This document shows positions 19,251 through 32,600 of a DNA stretch of 64,000 bases, piece after piece. Under the pieces are notes generated by a model. It had not been told where the DNA came from. It searched no databases and saw only the letters and a program-made list of their open reading frames with translations. The DNA comes from Muraenolepis orangiensis (taxonomy: Eukaryota > Chordata > Actinopteri > Gadiformes > Muraenolepididae): the NCBI GenBank assembly GCA_027704905.1, contig CM051007.1, positions 17,476,063-17,540,062 of the forward strand, in the 5' to 3' direction. The position numbers and the translations under genes are program-made. Within the stretch, counting starts at the first letter, position 1; each line of letters begins with the position of its first letter.

Positions 19251-20330
19251 TATAATAAAGTATAAAGTATAATAAATTAAGTTACCTTTTACTTTTTTAC
19301 TATTTAGAGTGTGCTTTGGACATTTTAACATCGACAAATCGTTCATACATCCAGAGATTTTAGAAATGTGCAGAATAAAAAAGGTCCGAAATGAATTTGA
19401 CCCAATGAGCACAACTCTAAATTATCAACGGTGTAATCGTGTTTAAATATGGACCCAAACCCTTTCCACTGCCACCGGTAAATAAATGCCTTGGCCACTC
19501 CATCGTGCAAGTAATCAGTTCACAAAAAAGTTTGTGATACATATTTTTTCATTTATGAAAGGCTTTTCAACGGCAACCATAGCCGTCTTCTTAAAGTAGC
19601 GGGACAATGCACACTGAAAAGGGTCCGAAATAAACGTCTGGCGTTTTGGTTCACTTGTGAGCCAATGGTAAAACGATGTTCCTATCACGTGGTATCTTCA
19701 TGTCGTTATCGATCAAGGGTCTTGGTAGATGCCAGTTGGTGTGGGGGAAAACGGTAAGCGCCCGGCTTCACTCTGGTACCAATCCCCAAGTTCTCTGCGA
19801 CAATAGGAGCAAGGCCGAAGTGAACACTGGTTCAGCTTTAAGCTCTGACACGAAAGATTCGTGTTTATAAATAGCCCCTTTTAAGGGCGCTATTGACAAC
19901 ATGTATGACATTGATATCATTCAGCCACTAGAGGTCGCTCTAGAGGGTCCTCAGGGCTGGAATGGTGATGGCAGTTGGGCATTTTATTGTGGGCCGACGT
20001 CACCTTGGACCCCCAATATATAAATATATTTTTTAATACAATAAAATATAAATCAGGGACAGTGACCGATTAGTTAATGTTTCTATACGGACACTGAACT
20101 GGCCCGATCACATCTCTCCTCATAGGCCCCATAGATGCCGTGAAGTGAAACTACTTTTCAGACCATCTTCACAACTGTGTTTCTAAAAGGCGACTTATTC
20201 TAAACTTATTCAAACCATCAAGAAAAAGGCAAGAGATATATAGTCAAATATATTGTGTCGAATAAATATTATCCCGTCTCTCTGTATCGAATAAATATTA
20301 GTATGGCGTCTCTCTGTAATACATTCAGTA
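19251..20330. other. Intergenic between the SETDB1-type gene and LINE copy 1
   Basis: AT-rich, no gene seen. It holds the left arm of an inverted repeat (19621-19731), mirrored at 25315-25452, and a related GGTCCGAAATGAATTTGACC phrase near 19383. Confidence 0.5.
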
Positions 20331-23040
20331 TATAATAAGACTTCTCTGATAGTTCATTTGAGCTTCTGTCTCAAGATGAGGGTAGTTTATCCCCAGTGTA
20401 TAGCTTGTAACTATGTACATCGTTTTATCTTTGTATATTTTTGTTAATAGTATTTGTATTCAAATACACAATTTCCCTGTAGTGAGTTTGAGCTTATTTA
20501 GCTAAATATTTGTCTCTAGCCTACCTTTTGTATGATTTAGTGTGAGCTCTCCCTCGCTTGACACAACCACAAACGTTAGGCAAACGTATAAGCTGTTTTG
20601 CATTGTTTTGGTTTTTTGTGTTTTTTAACTAGTATAGTTCCCTAATGCAGTCAAAACTGACTATTCTAATGTTTAATATTATTCTGTCGGCATCGCGTTC
20701 GCCAAGCCCATATTGCTTGATGTTTAATATTGATTGCTGGTTAATGGTTAAATGTAGACCAACCCAGGGAAATTACAGCCACCATTATGACTGTGGCTTA
20801 CATATCTCCAAATGCTAACGCTAAGCTAGCTATGAAGGAACTGTACTCTGCTATTAACAAACAGCAGAACTCCCACCCAGAGGCAGCCTTTATTATTGCA
20901 GGCGATTTCAATCATGCCAAGACTGTGCTCCCCACATTTTACCAGCATGTCTCCTGCTCTACAAGAGGAGAGAGAACATTAGACCATGTTTACACCAACA
21001 AGGCTGATGCTTACAAAGCCGTCCCCCTCCACCGTCTTGGGCAGAGTGATCATGTCTCTTTGTTCATGCTGCCTAAGTACACGCCACTCATCAAGCGTGT
21101 GAAGCCCACCGTTAGGACAGTCCCTGTGGCCTGAGGGAGCAGACTCTGAGCAAGTTGCAGAACCGGTTTCTGCACACGGCTTGCAGCCTGTTTGCCTCCC
21201 AGTCTACCCTAGAGTCCCACACCGACATCCACTCCTACGCCTCCTCTGTTTTGGATTACATCAACTCCAGCATCACAACATTCCCAATCCAGAAGCCGTG
21301 GATGAACAGAGAGGTCCGCCTACTCCTAAAGGCAAGTGACGCTGCTTTTAGGTCGGGCGATGCACTGGCCTACTGTTTAGCCAGGGCTAATCTGAAAAAG
21401 GGCATAAAGCAGGCCAGGCTCAAACACAAGCGAAGGGTTGAAGACCACTTCAACAACTCCAATCCCCGACGCATGTGGCAGGGCATCCAGGCCATCACGG
21501 ATTATAAACCCTTCAACAAATCCCCCCCCCCCCCCCCCCAACCACTGACTCATCCCTCACTGACAAACTCAATCATTTTTTTGCTCGCTACGACCGGAAC
21601 AACCCTGAACTGCCCACCAGGGCTACTCCCCGTTGACCACCAACCCCTCACCCTATCCCCCACATACGAGACAAATGCGCATAAGGCAGCTGGTCCTGAT
21701 GGCATCCCCGGTCGCGTGCTCAGGAACTGCACTGAGCAGCTGACCGAGGTCCTTACTGACATTTTTAACTTGTCACTGGCAGTTGTCCCTGTGTGCTTTA
21801 AAACCACCTCCATTGGGCCAGTGCCAAAACACTCCTCTGCAGCCAGCCTCAACAACTTCCGCCCTGTTGCACTCACCCGCATCATCATGAAGTGCTTTGA
21901 GAGGCTGGTCCTGGCTCACCTAAAATCTGGCCTGTCACCCTCACTGGATAAACACCAATTTGCCTACCGTGAGAACAGGAGCACGGAGGATGCCATTTCC
22001 TCAGCTCTTCACTCCTCTCTCTCCCACCTGGATGAGAGCAACACCCATGTGAGAATGCTGTTCATAGACTTCAGCTCAGCATTTAACACCATCATCCCCT
22101 CCAAAATCTTCAAACTTGGTGACCTCATGAAAACCAAGAACCTTGACATCAACACCTCAGTTTGTAACTGGTTATTAGACTTCCTAACCAACAGACCCCA
22201 GTCAGTAAGGTTAGACCATCTCACCTCCTCCACCCTCACCCTAAACACAGGCGTTCCACAAAGCTGTGTGCTGAGCCCTCTCTGCACTCCTGTACATGGT
22301 ACAAACACCATCATCAAGTTTGCCGATGACACAACGGTGGTGGGCCTCATCAAAAACAACGATGAGGCGGCCTACAGGGAGGAGGTCCAGCACCTGGTGG
22401 CGTGGTGCGCTGACAACAGCCTGGCCCTCAACACCAAGAAGACCAAGGAGCTCATCGTCGACTTCAGGAAGACCAGAGCTGGCGCACACGCCCCCATCCT
22501 CATCAACGGAGTGGAGGTCAAGTGTGTCTCCAGCTTCAAATTCCTGGGGGTCCACATCTCACCTCAGATTCTGGTGAACTTTTACCGGTGTGCTATTGAA
22601 AGCATCCTCACTATCTGCATCACAGTGGGGTTACGGCAACTGCACTGTTTCCGACCGGTAAGCACTGCAGAGGGTGGTGAAAACCACCCAACACATCGTT
22701 GGACTACCCCTCCCTGCAATAAACACTACCCACCACAAACCCCTCTCACCCCAACCATGGACTGTTTTCCCTCCTCCCCTCCGGGAGGCGCTATAGAAAC
22801 CTTTGTTCCAAGTCAAGCAGGCTTAGGAACTCTAAGGCTTCTTCCCCTCAGCTGTCATCTCTCTGAACTCTGCACCACGAAGACAGCCCCCAACCCCCCC
22901 TTCTGCCCCCCCCCCTGCTGCCCCCCCCTCTGCAGCACCCCCCTCTGCTGCACCCCCACCCCTGCTGCCGCCCCCGCCCCACACCTCTGCTCAACACCTA
23001 TAATAATCACCGCCAATGTCTTTGACTAACTGTAAAAAAA
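20330..23040 (+). mobile_element. Degenerate non-LTR retrotransposon (LINE), copy 1
   Basis: An APE-type LINE, probably of the CR1/L2/Rex1-like group common in fish. The frame at 20787-21134 carries the C-terminal part of an endonuclease (IIAGDFNHAKT, RTLDHVYTN, LGQSDHVSLF). A frameshift near 21125 leads to the reverse transcriptase frame at 21155-23029, which shows AAGPDGIPGRVLRNC, NFRPVALTRIIMKCFERL, FIDFSSAFNTI and the catalytic KFADDTTVVGL box. The canonical PQGCVLSPLL stretch is damaged (PQSCVLSPLC then a deletion), C runs interrupt the frame, and the C-terminus is scrambled after about 22565. It ends near an A-rich tail at 23033-23060. The 5' boundary is uncertain. A dead copy. Confidence 0.85.
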
Positions 23041-23839
23041 AAAATAAAAAAAAAAAAAAAGTAAAAACAAACTATCACAAATACCTCTCTATACTTTACA
23101 TATTTATTAATAAGATACCTGGTTTCTGTACCTGCCATATATATTTAAATCTCAACTATTGATAGAACTGCTCCTACTCCTGTCTATACATTTATATATG
23201 CCATACATTTATATATGCTCACTTGTATATACATTTACATGTATATATATGTATCCTGCTTTCAATAACGGCATACTGTTAAATACTCACTTACCTGTAC
23301 ATATATATACCTATTATTATGCTGCTCATATCCCATTTAATACCTTTAAATTTTAACTGTGAATTATATTACCATGCACTTTACTGCAACATTTGCACTC
23401 TGGTTAGATGCTAAATTATTTTCGCTGTACTGTTTAGTGCTGTGCAATAAACAATAAATTTGAATTAAATTCAAATAAATAAATTGCTGTGAGTGACCTT
23501 AAGGTCCAATATCATATCATATAATATAATTCAAATTACCAGGGAGTCAGTCAAGAGCGACTGAGTGCAGGAGTTCATTTGCATTTACTACTCAGCTTTG
23601 TAATTATTTGGGGGAATAGTACAGAAGTTACGCATATTTAAGGGAAGGCAAAGGATTGTGGTGTCTAGGCCAAAAAATGCCAGGGTTCCCAGGTTTTTTT
23701 TTAATGATCCCAGTCCAGTCCTTCTTGTCATCACTGACAATGTCATGTCAAGTAGCAAAACGGTGTGCCTTTAAATCAAAGAGTTCTTGGGATACTTGCA
23801 AACAAAACATTATTTTTACAGTTATTTCCACACTGTACT

Positions 23840-25310
23840 ATTAGAGCAGAGCATGCGCAGACCAGTTGGCAGGAGTCTTTGCAGACATCTTCAACCTCTC
23901 CCTGTCCCAGGCTGTTGTTCCCGCGGTCTTCAAGATGTCCACCATTGTGCCTGTCCCTAAACAACCCAAGGTAACATGCCTGAATGACTATAGACCTGTA
24001 GCCCTCACCTCGATTGTCAGCAAATGCTTTGAGAGGTTGGTCAAGGACTTCATTTGCTCCATGTTACCTGCCATGCTGGACCCATGGCAATTTGCATATT
24101 GTCAGAACAGATCCACGGACGACGCAATTGCCATGGCCCTCCACACTACCCTTTCGCACCTGGATGGAAAGAACTGTTATGTGTGAATGCTGTTTGTGGA
24201 CTACAGCTCAGCGTTCAACATGATAGTTCCTGCCAAGCTCGACACCAAGCTTAGAGGTCTAGGCGTGCCCCCATCCACGTGTAGCTGGATACTGGACCTC
24301 CTGTCGGACCGCCACCAGGTGGTGAGGATGGGCAGCACCACCTCAGAGCCACTGACCCTCAACACGGGAGCCCCCCAAGGATGCGTGCTGAGCCCTCTCC
24401 TCTACTCCCTCTACACCCACGACTGCATGGCTATGCACAGCTCCAACGTCATCATCAAGTTTGCTGACGACACGACAGTGATGGGCCTGATCGCCGGCGA
24501 CGACGAGACAGCCTACAGGGAGGAGGTCAGATCGCTGGAGCAGTGGTGCCAGGAGAACAGTCTCGCCCTCAACGTCAAGAAGACCAAGGAGCTGATCGTG
24601 GACTACAGGAAGCAGAGAGGAGAGCACAGCCCTATCTCCATCGACGGTGTTGCAGTAGAGAGTCAGCGGCTTCAAGTTCCTCGGCGTGCACATCTCCGAG
24701 GACCTCACATGGTCCACACTCACCACACACGTGGTGAAAAGGGCCCCGCATCCTGAGAACATTCTATACCGGCACCATCGAGAGTGTTCTTACAGGGTGT
24801 ATCACCGCCTGGTACGGGAACTGCACCGCACTCGAGCGCAGAACGATTCAAAGGGTGGTGCGGACGGCCCAGTATATCGTTGGAGGTGAGCTCCCCTCCC
24901 TCCTGGATATATACAACCAGTGGTGCGTGGCCAAGGCCAAACGCATCATAAAAGACAATGCCCACCCCAGCCACGAACTGTATTCACTTTTACCGTCAGG
25001 CCGGCGATACCGCAGTATCAAGTTCCATACAAATAGATTAAGAGATAGCTTCCACAGTCAGGCCATCAGGCTGCTGAACAAGGGCGTATAGCATATATAA
25101 CAATGTCTATTTTATTACATTGATTTATATATACATATTTCTCTTTTTCTGTGCCGATATATTGCATTTTATAAATTGAATTTTAATTTTAATTTTTTAA
25201 TTTATTTTATTCTATTCTGTTGTCTGTTTCTGTCGTCGGGTATTGCACATACGATTTTCACTCACTGCTTTATACTTGAAGTGAAGTGACAATCAACTTG
25301 ACTTGACTTG
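23840..25310 (+). mobile_element. 5'-truncated LINE, copy 2
   Basis: A second, better preserved copy of a related LINE in the same orientation, starting inside the reverse transcriptase. Fragments read FADIFNLSLSQAVVPAVFK, LNDYRPVALTSIVSKCFERL, FVDYSSAFNMIVP, GAPQGCVLSPLL and KFADDTTVMGL, then after a frameshift near 24660 the C-terminal region with LYSLLPSGRRYRSIKFHTN and LRDSFHSQAIRLLNKG up to 25090. There is an in-frame TGA at 24184-24186. The 3' end has an ACTTG-rich tail near 25296-25311. It lacks any endonuclease region and is not functional. Intervening DNA at 23040-23840 shows no gene. Confidence 0.85.
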
Positions 25311-25452
25311 AATTAGACCCTTGATCGCATGACGACACATAGAAACCACGTGATACCAACATCGTTATACTATTGGCTCACACGTGCCTTGTTGAAAACG
25401 CCTACCAAACGTCAGACATCTTACTCAGAGATAAACAAAACATTTCGGACCC

Positions 25453-26690
25453 GTCAAAAATCAAAATGAAAAAAAAACACCTATATATTTATATAATACA
25501 AATGAAAAAATACCTTATTTTACTCCGCACCTTTGTTAAAGCTCTGCGTGTGTATTTTGTATGTGATTCGTTTTTTTTTATCAATACCCCTTTAATAATA
25601 TTGTTTTTAAATAAATGCAGCTATTAAAAAAAAATGTTTAAATTACTTCCCTTGTTTTTTTGTGGAGATACTGTTGATAAACCGACGGTAATAAGTTGAA
25701 TTGTAAAAAAAATAAGTCGGAGCACCGCTGGCAGCCCGCAGCTTCTACCGCAGACGAGATACTAGTAGAAGCCTTATGTGGAACAAGTCGTTCAGAGAGA
25801 GAGAACATCCCTACGAGGTGGAGAACCCAAGCGCCACCACGGATTTCTTGTGGGATAAACACGCAGGCCTCGCTGCTAAAACGGTAAAGTAAAAAACACG
25901 GAAACAAATCAAACAAATACACGATATAAACCGTTTATCTAAACGGATAACCATGTAGCCGTTGCGTTGCTAACGCTAGCTGCTAAGATGGCGGTCGAAT
26001 TAGTTGAGTTCCTCAACGTCGCTAGCGAAAACAAGCTAGCTGTGGGGCTTCTCATTTTACTCTGTTGCAATATAATGCCGTTTAATGTATACATTAGTAT
26101 CGATAGACGTCTAGCTAAGATAATGTTTTGAACTGGTAAAGTGTAACGTATGGATACGCGGTGCCGTAAAACAACAGTGCTACTGCTGCAGCATTCAAAT
26201 GCGGTGCAATGTGGGCGATCTTGTAATGTATATTTAGTACTGTTGACATTTTAAATATCCATTAAAAAGTCGTCCACCAGGAATGATTGTGTAGTTCACA
26301 CATTCTGATGGCAGTGTGTCGTCGTATTGAGCTAACGAGTGCCTGTTATGCTATCACTTTGTCAGCTCCCTTAAGGCAAATATCTATTTTTAGTTCACGA
26401 TCAAGTAGTATTGGATTCGAATACTTTCACCATTTACCGTTTCACACGTGACTGGTGGCAGTGTCAATCGAGACATAACCGCTGTCTGTATATCTAGGTG
26501 TTGAATCGGACCGAAGAGATCTCTTCTTGAAAGTCCTAACAGCGACCCAACACTGACTTTAGAATTGTGATCATTATTATTTGACTAAATATTGTCCTGC
26601 CTATTCTCGGGCCACTGCATTATTCTCAGTTCGCTCACGGAGAACATGTTTGGCCTGCGACCTAATTTACGTGTTTTTGAATTGTCCTAG
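25453..26690 (+). other. clk2: clk2 5' region and likely first intron
   Basis: AT-rich to about 25700, then moderately GC-rich. A plausible 5' UTR exon ends at about 25884 at AAAACG/GTAAAGT. An AAGATGGCGGTCG element at 25985-25997 matches the YY1-type motif typical of housekeeping promoters. No coding exon before the ATG at 26691. Confidence 0.4.
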
Positions 26691-29600
26691 ATGCCTCACA
26701 CCAGACGCTACTCGTCATCGGACAGAGGCAGCCGAAGCAGCTACCAGGATCGTTATAAAGACAGAGGTCGGCGACAAAGGCCCCGGAGGTCGCCATCCTT
26801 TTCCTCCAGCATTGACAGAGACCGAGACCGAGACAGAAGGGGTCGGGGACACAGACAGGAGGGAAGCTATGCACGCTCCAGGAGGTATGTCAAAATAAAA
26901 AGCTGTGCCTTAATGCCAAACCAAAGTGTTTTGTTGATCACGGGTGCTATGATTTAAATTGCAAGAGTGACATCCATTTACATTATGGTGATTTTTACGT
27001 CACTCCCTATATAATAAAGATGATGCCCTTGCTCTCAGTCGCAGCTTTGACAACCGGTCGGCAGAGCGGCGGCCGTTTGACAGAAGATACTGCGACGGAT
27101 ACAGGCGCCTGGACCACAGTCAAGAGAGGGACCGGGAACGGGCGCCCCAGGCCGCAGCCGACCCTTACTACCCGCGGGACTTCTCGGCCACCATGTACGA
27201 CTACCGGCGAGGCCGCGAGAGGGAGCAAGACGAGTCGTACCGGCGGAAAGGCAGCAGGCGTAAGCACAAACGAAGGCGGCGTAGAACCAGGTCCTATAGC
27301 CCATCCTCCTCTGTGAGTACAGCCCAACCCCAGTTTGTGTCCTAACCCCTCCTACCTCTCTTTCCATCTCTCTCTCTCTCTCTCTCCTCAGTTAGGCCTG
27401 TCCACCTATCCTTTCTCTCCTTTTAACCTATTGATTTTTACAGCTCCTGGACTTGGTAAGTAGTACAATCTTTATGTTTTTGTTTGTTCGTTTTGCGTCG
27501 GACCTTGCTTTAAGTGGCATTTCCCTTTGGTAGAACATTTTCATTTTCATTTGCCCAATTTTCTATAACTTGTGTAGTCACCTAGGGAACATTTTATTTA
27601 TTTATTCCTACATCTTAACAAAGAGGACACTTTAGCAAAAACAAGTCAAATGTTCTCTTGCACAAAATCTATTGATACAAATGTGGATGGTAGTGTCTGG
27701 GACATGAGCCTGGGACATGAGCCTTTATAGTCAATAGATAAGAATGCCAACAGGGTCTAAAAAAGGCCACGCCCACACAAACAGGCCACGCCCACACAGT
27801 GCAGTTCTATTGAAAAGGCCCATCCACTTTGTATGTTTTTTATAAGTCCAAATCCATTTACACAAGTATCTTTGTATGTATGTTCCCACGTTTACATGTG
27901 GAGGCTTCTTGACAACTATAATGGCCATGCAGGCATTGCTGTGAAATGATCAGTGATGAACAACAACACCATATTAGTCAATCTAAATTCATTAGAACAC
28001 AGAACAGTCTGTCTTTGTTCCGGCCATAGAAAATGTTCGATCAAAGAGTTGAATTGCTCCAAGAAATGGATAGGAAACATATTGGGGGTGCTTTATTACA
28101 CACACACAGTTGTGTAAAAGTAAACACATGTGTAATGTGAGCAAGGGATGTCCTAGGGTTTGTCTTTAACTCTTTCCTGCCTGACTGTCTATGGTCACCT
28201 CATTAAGTCTGCCTTCTTGGATAGTACTCTCATTAACACGGAGAGACTTTTTTTTTTGGTTGAAGTTAGTGATACTGCTACTGTCTTCATTGTTTTTTTT
28301 TTTCCTGCGTTGATGAATGGATATTCCGGTTGCTTCCTTGTTTTGTAAGCAGCCGTAGTTAAAAAGGTAGAGGGGGGGGAGAGGAGTGGAGGACAATGTG
28401 TGATCTTTGACTTGTTCCCTTGCAACTATATCCCTATCGTTATATATATCCCACGCGTGGTGTCATGCGTGACCTCGTCTCATGACCAACCACCAAACCC
28501 ACCCACCAACTACGCCCACTACAACCAACGGCGCCAACGGCTCCTCCTCCCTCCTCCTCTACCGCCATGGCCATGGCTACGGCTGCCCGCCCCCCACGAA
28601 ACGACCTCTCCCCCACCCCACTTCCCCCACCCTTCCCTTCCCCCCCTCCTCCTCCACCCCCCCCCCCCCCCCCTACCTACCTTTACCTACCCCCCCCCCC
28701 TTCCTCCACCGCTGTCCCCTTGCCACTGGTCGTGTGGTGCCGCTGCTGATGATGGCGACCACGGGGGGGCTGAAAAGCAGCGGAGCGGCAGCCGGACGCG
28801 GGCACTGAGTGTGAGGGACGACGAGGAAGGGCACCTGATCTGTCGGAGTGGGGACGTCCTGCAAGAGAGATGTACTCACTGCCACTACTCTATCGTAACC
28901 CTTCTCCATACTGAGTATTAACTATGCAATTGACAGGGGGGAGTGCCTGATGATGATGTTGACGTCGGTGATGGGCTAGGGCGCTCTTTTTGCTCTAGCT
29001 GGAGAAAAGCAGCGGTTGGGCAGTGGGGTGGATGCCGGCCTTCTTCCAGAAGGATTTTAGATGCCTTCTGTTTTGTTTTGTTTTTTCTGTTTTTTTGGTC
29101 TGGTTTAATTACATTTTTTTGTTTTTTGTAGGATTGTTTAGCTGTGGAACATTCACTGTGTTCCACAGTGTAGTCTCTATAGCATTTCATTTTAAACGCA
29201 GTTACAAGTTTAAATCCGTAGCTATTTGTGCTAGCCATATCCCAGAATATGAAGTTCAGCAGCTTGTTCTTCAGTATATACATCTGGTTTCGACTTGGTG
29301 TATTCCTTGGCTCCAAGACCAAAAGCACAAGCAGCATAGCAACGGACATTGTATTGAAGCACTCATCTCAAGCTGTCAACCACAGCTTTTTAGCTTGTGT
29401 CCAGTTCTACACATTAGCCCTCTCAAACACCAAGCCACAGCTAAACCTCAATATAGATTTTATTTTATTTCTTGAAGGCTGCAATTGGCCAAAATGACGG
29501 TTGTTAGATCAACCCTTTATCGTTATTTCATGCACCTTGGCTTGTAATCCATTCGCCGTAGTTTAATCTTAAAGTGTTTGAAAGCCTGCCAGTGTCACCA

Positions 29601-32600
29601 GGCGGCTGATGTGCAGCGGGCGCTAGTGTTGTCAACGCCTGTCACACTTTTGCATTATTTGTTTAGAAATAAAAACATGTTTATCTGTGCTCGGGCGCCC
29701 CACATGTCTAATTCCCCTGTTCCCTCTCTCTCTCCATCTCTTCCCTTTTTCTTTCCCCCCTTTCTCTCCCTCTTTTCTCTCTGTCTCTCTTGTCTTGTGT
29801 TACAGATGAGATCGTCAGCACCCTGGGGGAGGGCACCTTTGGGAGGGTGATGCAGTGCATTGACCATCGAAGGTGTGTATCTACGACTCCAGGGTGGGGG
29901 GAGGTTGGACAAAAACACCAGCAGCAGCTGTTGCCCCCCCCCAGAGAGAGGGGGGGGGGGGGGATCCTATTTGTGAGGCACCCATGTTCACCTATCTGTA
30001 ATGCGCCATGTAACCACAATAATAACCTGGGTGATTATCTGCTCATCTCCATACTATATGTATTTCATATATTTCAGCTGTTTAATTGCTGTTCTGTTGG
30101 GGTGTGTACATCCAAAACGGCACGCTAAATTTGAATGTCTTAGCCTGGGTATTTATAGCTGTGCTCACTATGCTCATGCCGCTCGCTTACCCAGGTTCAT
30201 TGGGCGCTGCGCGTTGGTCTATTGACCTTGCGTACGATGTCCAAAGTGATTATGCTTGTGTTGTACGGGTAAGTGTGGACTCGTGTGACCCTTTTTTGAA
30301 TCTTGAAAAGGACGTCTCTTTCTTTTCTCCACGGTGGTTCAGGGGCGGAGCCCACGTCGCTCTAAAGATCATCAAAAATGTGGAGAAGTACAAGGAGGCG
30401 GCTCGGCTGGAGATCAACGTTCTGGAGCGGATCAACGAGAAGGATCCAGAGAACAAGCAGTGAGTAACCCCCCCCCCCCCCCCTTCCCCAGTTTGGTGAT
30501 GGTAGAGATGTGTGGGGACGCAAATCATTCATTACAATCATTAAGAAGTGACTTAATGTACACTGAAACTGATTTATAGTGGGTTTGGTGCACTCAACAC
30601 TCTTTGGAAGGTGTCTACGCATGCAATTCCTCACTCTGTCTCATTCTGTCTCACTCTCTCTCCCGCTCCAGCCTATGCGTCCAGATGTTTGATTGGTTCG
30701 ACTACCACGGCCACATGTGCATCTCGTTTGAGTTGCTTGCACTGAGTACCTTTGACTTCCTGAAGGAGAACAACTACCTCCCCTACTCGATTGGCCAGGT
30801 CAGGCACATGGCCTACCAGATCTGCCTCGCCGTCAAGTGTAAGTGGAAAAGGGCATTCTCTGTTTCTGGGTATTTTTGTGGAGTGGAGTAACCAAATGCA
30901 CAATTATAGAACAGGTGTCATGTCTGGTCAGACAGGTTATTTCATAGCTGTTGCGGTTTGTTCTAAAATGCACTGTGGTGTTTTGCAGAACCTTAATCCA
31001 GACATGGGTAGGTCTTGTACAACTGCTTAAAATGTCAACTCTTGTGTATTCCCTATTGTTCTTATATTGCTTCAAAAGCACTCCTCTGACTACAGCGTGC
31101 TAAATGACATGTGCATACAGCCATTGGCCAGAAAGTAGCCAATGCATCACATAACACAAATGAAATAATAAAAGCTGGGGTAGTATGCCCCCCTGTTGAA
31201 CTTCTGCACGGCGAAAAATACACAACATTCTTTGTGGCCCCGCCTCTCCGTATCTCTCACCTACACGCTGGGCCGGAATGAAAGCCTCCTTTGTCCTGTG
31301 CTGCATGTCTTCCACACGGGGCAATCGCTGGTTCAGAGCTCCAAAACCCTCCACTCCCACTGGAAATCAACACTAGGATCCCTTGGTGTTGGTGGTGGGG
31401 GAGGGGGTGTAGCTAGGCCAGCATGGGACAGGGCTATCATGCAAACCAAAATGTCATGTATATTTCCCCATCTCTTCCCCCCCCCCCCCCCCTATAGTCC
31501 TCCACGACAACAAGCTGACGCACACGGACCTGAAGCCCGAGAACATTCTGTTTGTCAACTCGGACTTCACCATGACCTACAATGTGGAGAAGGTGAGCCA
31601 CTTCAATGTAGAATCTAGAGGACCTTTTAGAATGCCGAATTGGCTTGTAAAAGCCGTACCGGATTACGCGTGTCCGCTCAGGTTGCTACTCTTTCAAACG
31701 TCCCGGGGCAATGGCAGGTGTGGCCTTTTTTTTTTTTCTTCTATTTAAATGATATATGTCACGAGGAAGCGCGGCCCTCTATTTGTTTCTATTGCCTGCA
31801 GGTGGAACTTGTTTTTGTATATACATTCAATATAAACGCCTGGTCTTTTTGAGGCAGGTACGGTCGTGCAGCGAAGGTTTTCGTTTCCGCCCTTGACACA
31901 TCCGATATAGGAGTAGACTTGCGTGGATGACGACTACTATTAATTGCGTTGTGGGTTTTTTTGTGTCTCAAGAAACCGCGAATGAAGACGATATTAATAC
32001 TCATGCTAATTCTTGATGCTCTCTGTCGAGGCGCTGCTGCTGCGAGCACGCAGCCGTGGCTGAGACATGACATATGCTCTTGACCTAGTTATTAAAGATA
32101 AGTCTTTTTTAGTTTTAAGTCTATAACCCTTCCATATTTTTATAAGACGCCACCGTGGCGATGTTTCACAGGCCTCCTCACAGGCGACTTCACCGTAATG
32201 ATAGTCTAATTAGAATGTGGCCAGGAGACTTGTAATTAGAACCCACATGCAGCTCCCCCCACACCACCACCACCACCACCAGCAGCAGCAGCAGCTACAA
32301 CCTAGAGCCACCCGCGAGGTGCACACGGCCACATGGTCTGTGAGGAATGTTCTCGTCAGCGTGGCGGTAGCCTATAAGACATGGGCATGCAGGTTCAAAC
32401 TTCTGACGGGCTCCCAGGGAAGGTTGGTTCGGTTCCTTCCCCCTTCCCTCCTGGGGGATTTGGCAGCAGCAGCACGGGGAGCTGCTGGAGCACAACACAG
32501 TGCTAACCCTCTGGGGAGACACCGGCTGCACAACCTGTTTCATGTGCTGGGGTTTTTTTTTTTTTTTTTTGCAATGTCACGTTGCCTGACGACATGCAGT

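Larger units (their letters stand above)
19621..25452. repeat. Inverted-repeat pair enclosing both LINE copies
   Basis: Left arm 19621-19731 begins GGGTCCGAAAT and ends GATCAAGGGTCT; right arm 25315-25452 is its approximate reverse complement, sharing AACGATGTT, ATCACGTGGT and GTGAGCCAAT blocks with gaps. Arms are roughly 110 and 138 bp. Whether they are ends of one element or two unrelated insertions is open. Confidence 0.6.

Noticed and set aside
20330..25310. Endogenous retrovirus
   Set aside because: No LTRs, gag, protease or env; the RT motifs and endonuclease are of non-LTR type.
28400..28921. Pro-rich 173-codon ORF upstream of clk2 exon 3
   Set aside because: C-rich low-complexity intron. 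Only 28781-28871 matches CLK2, and in its own phase.
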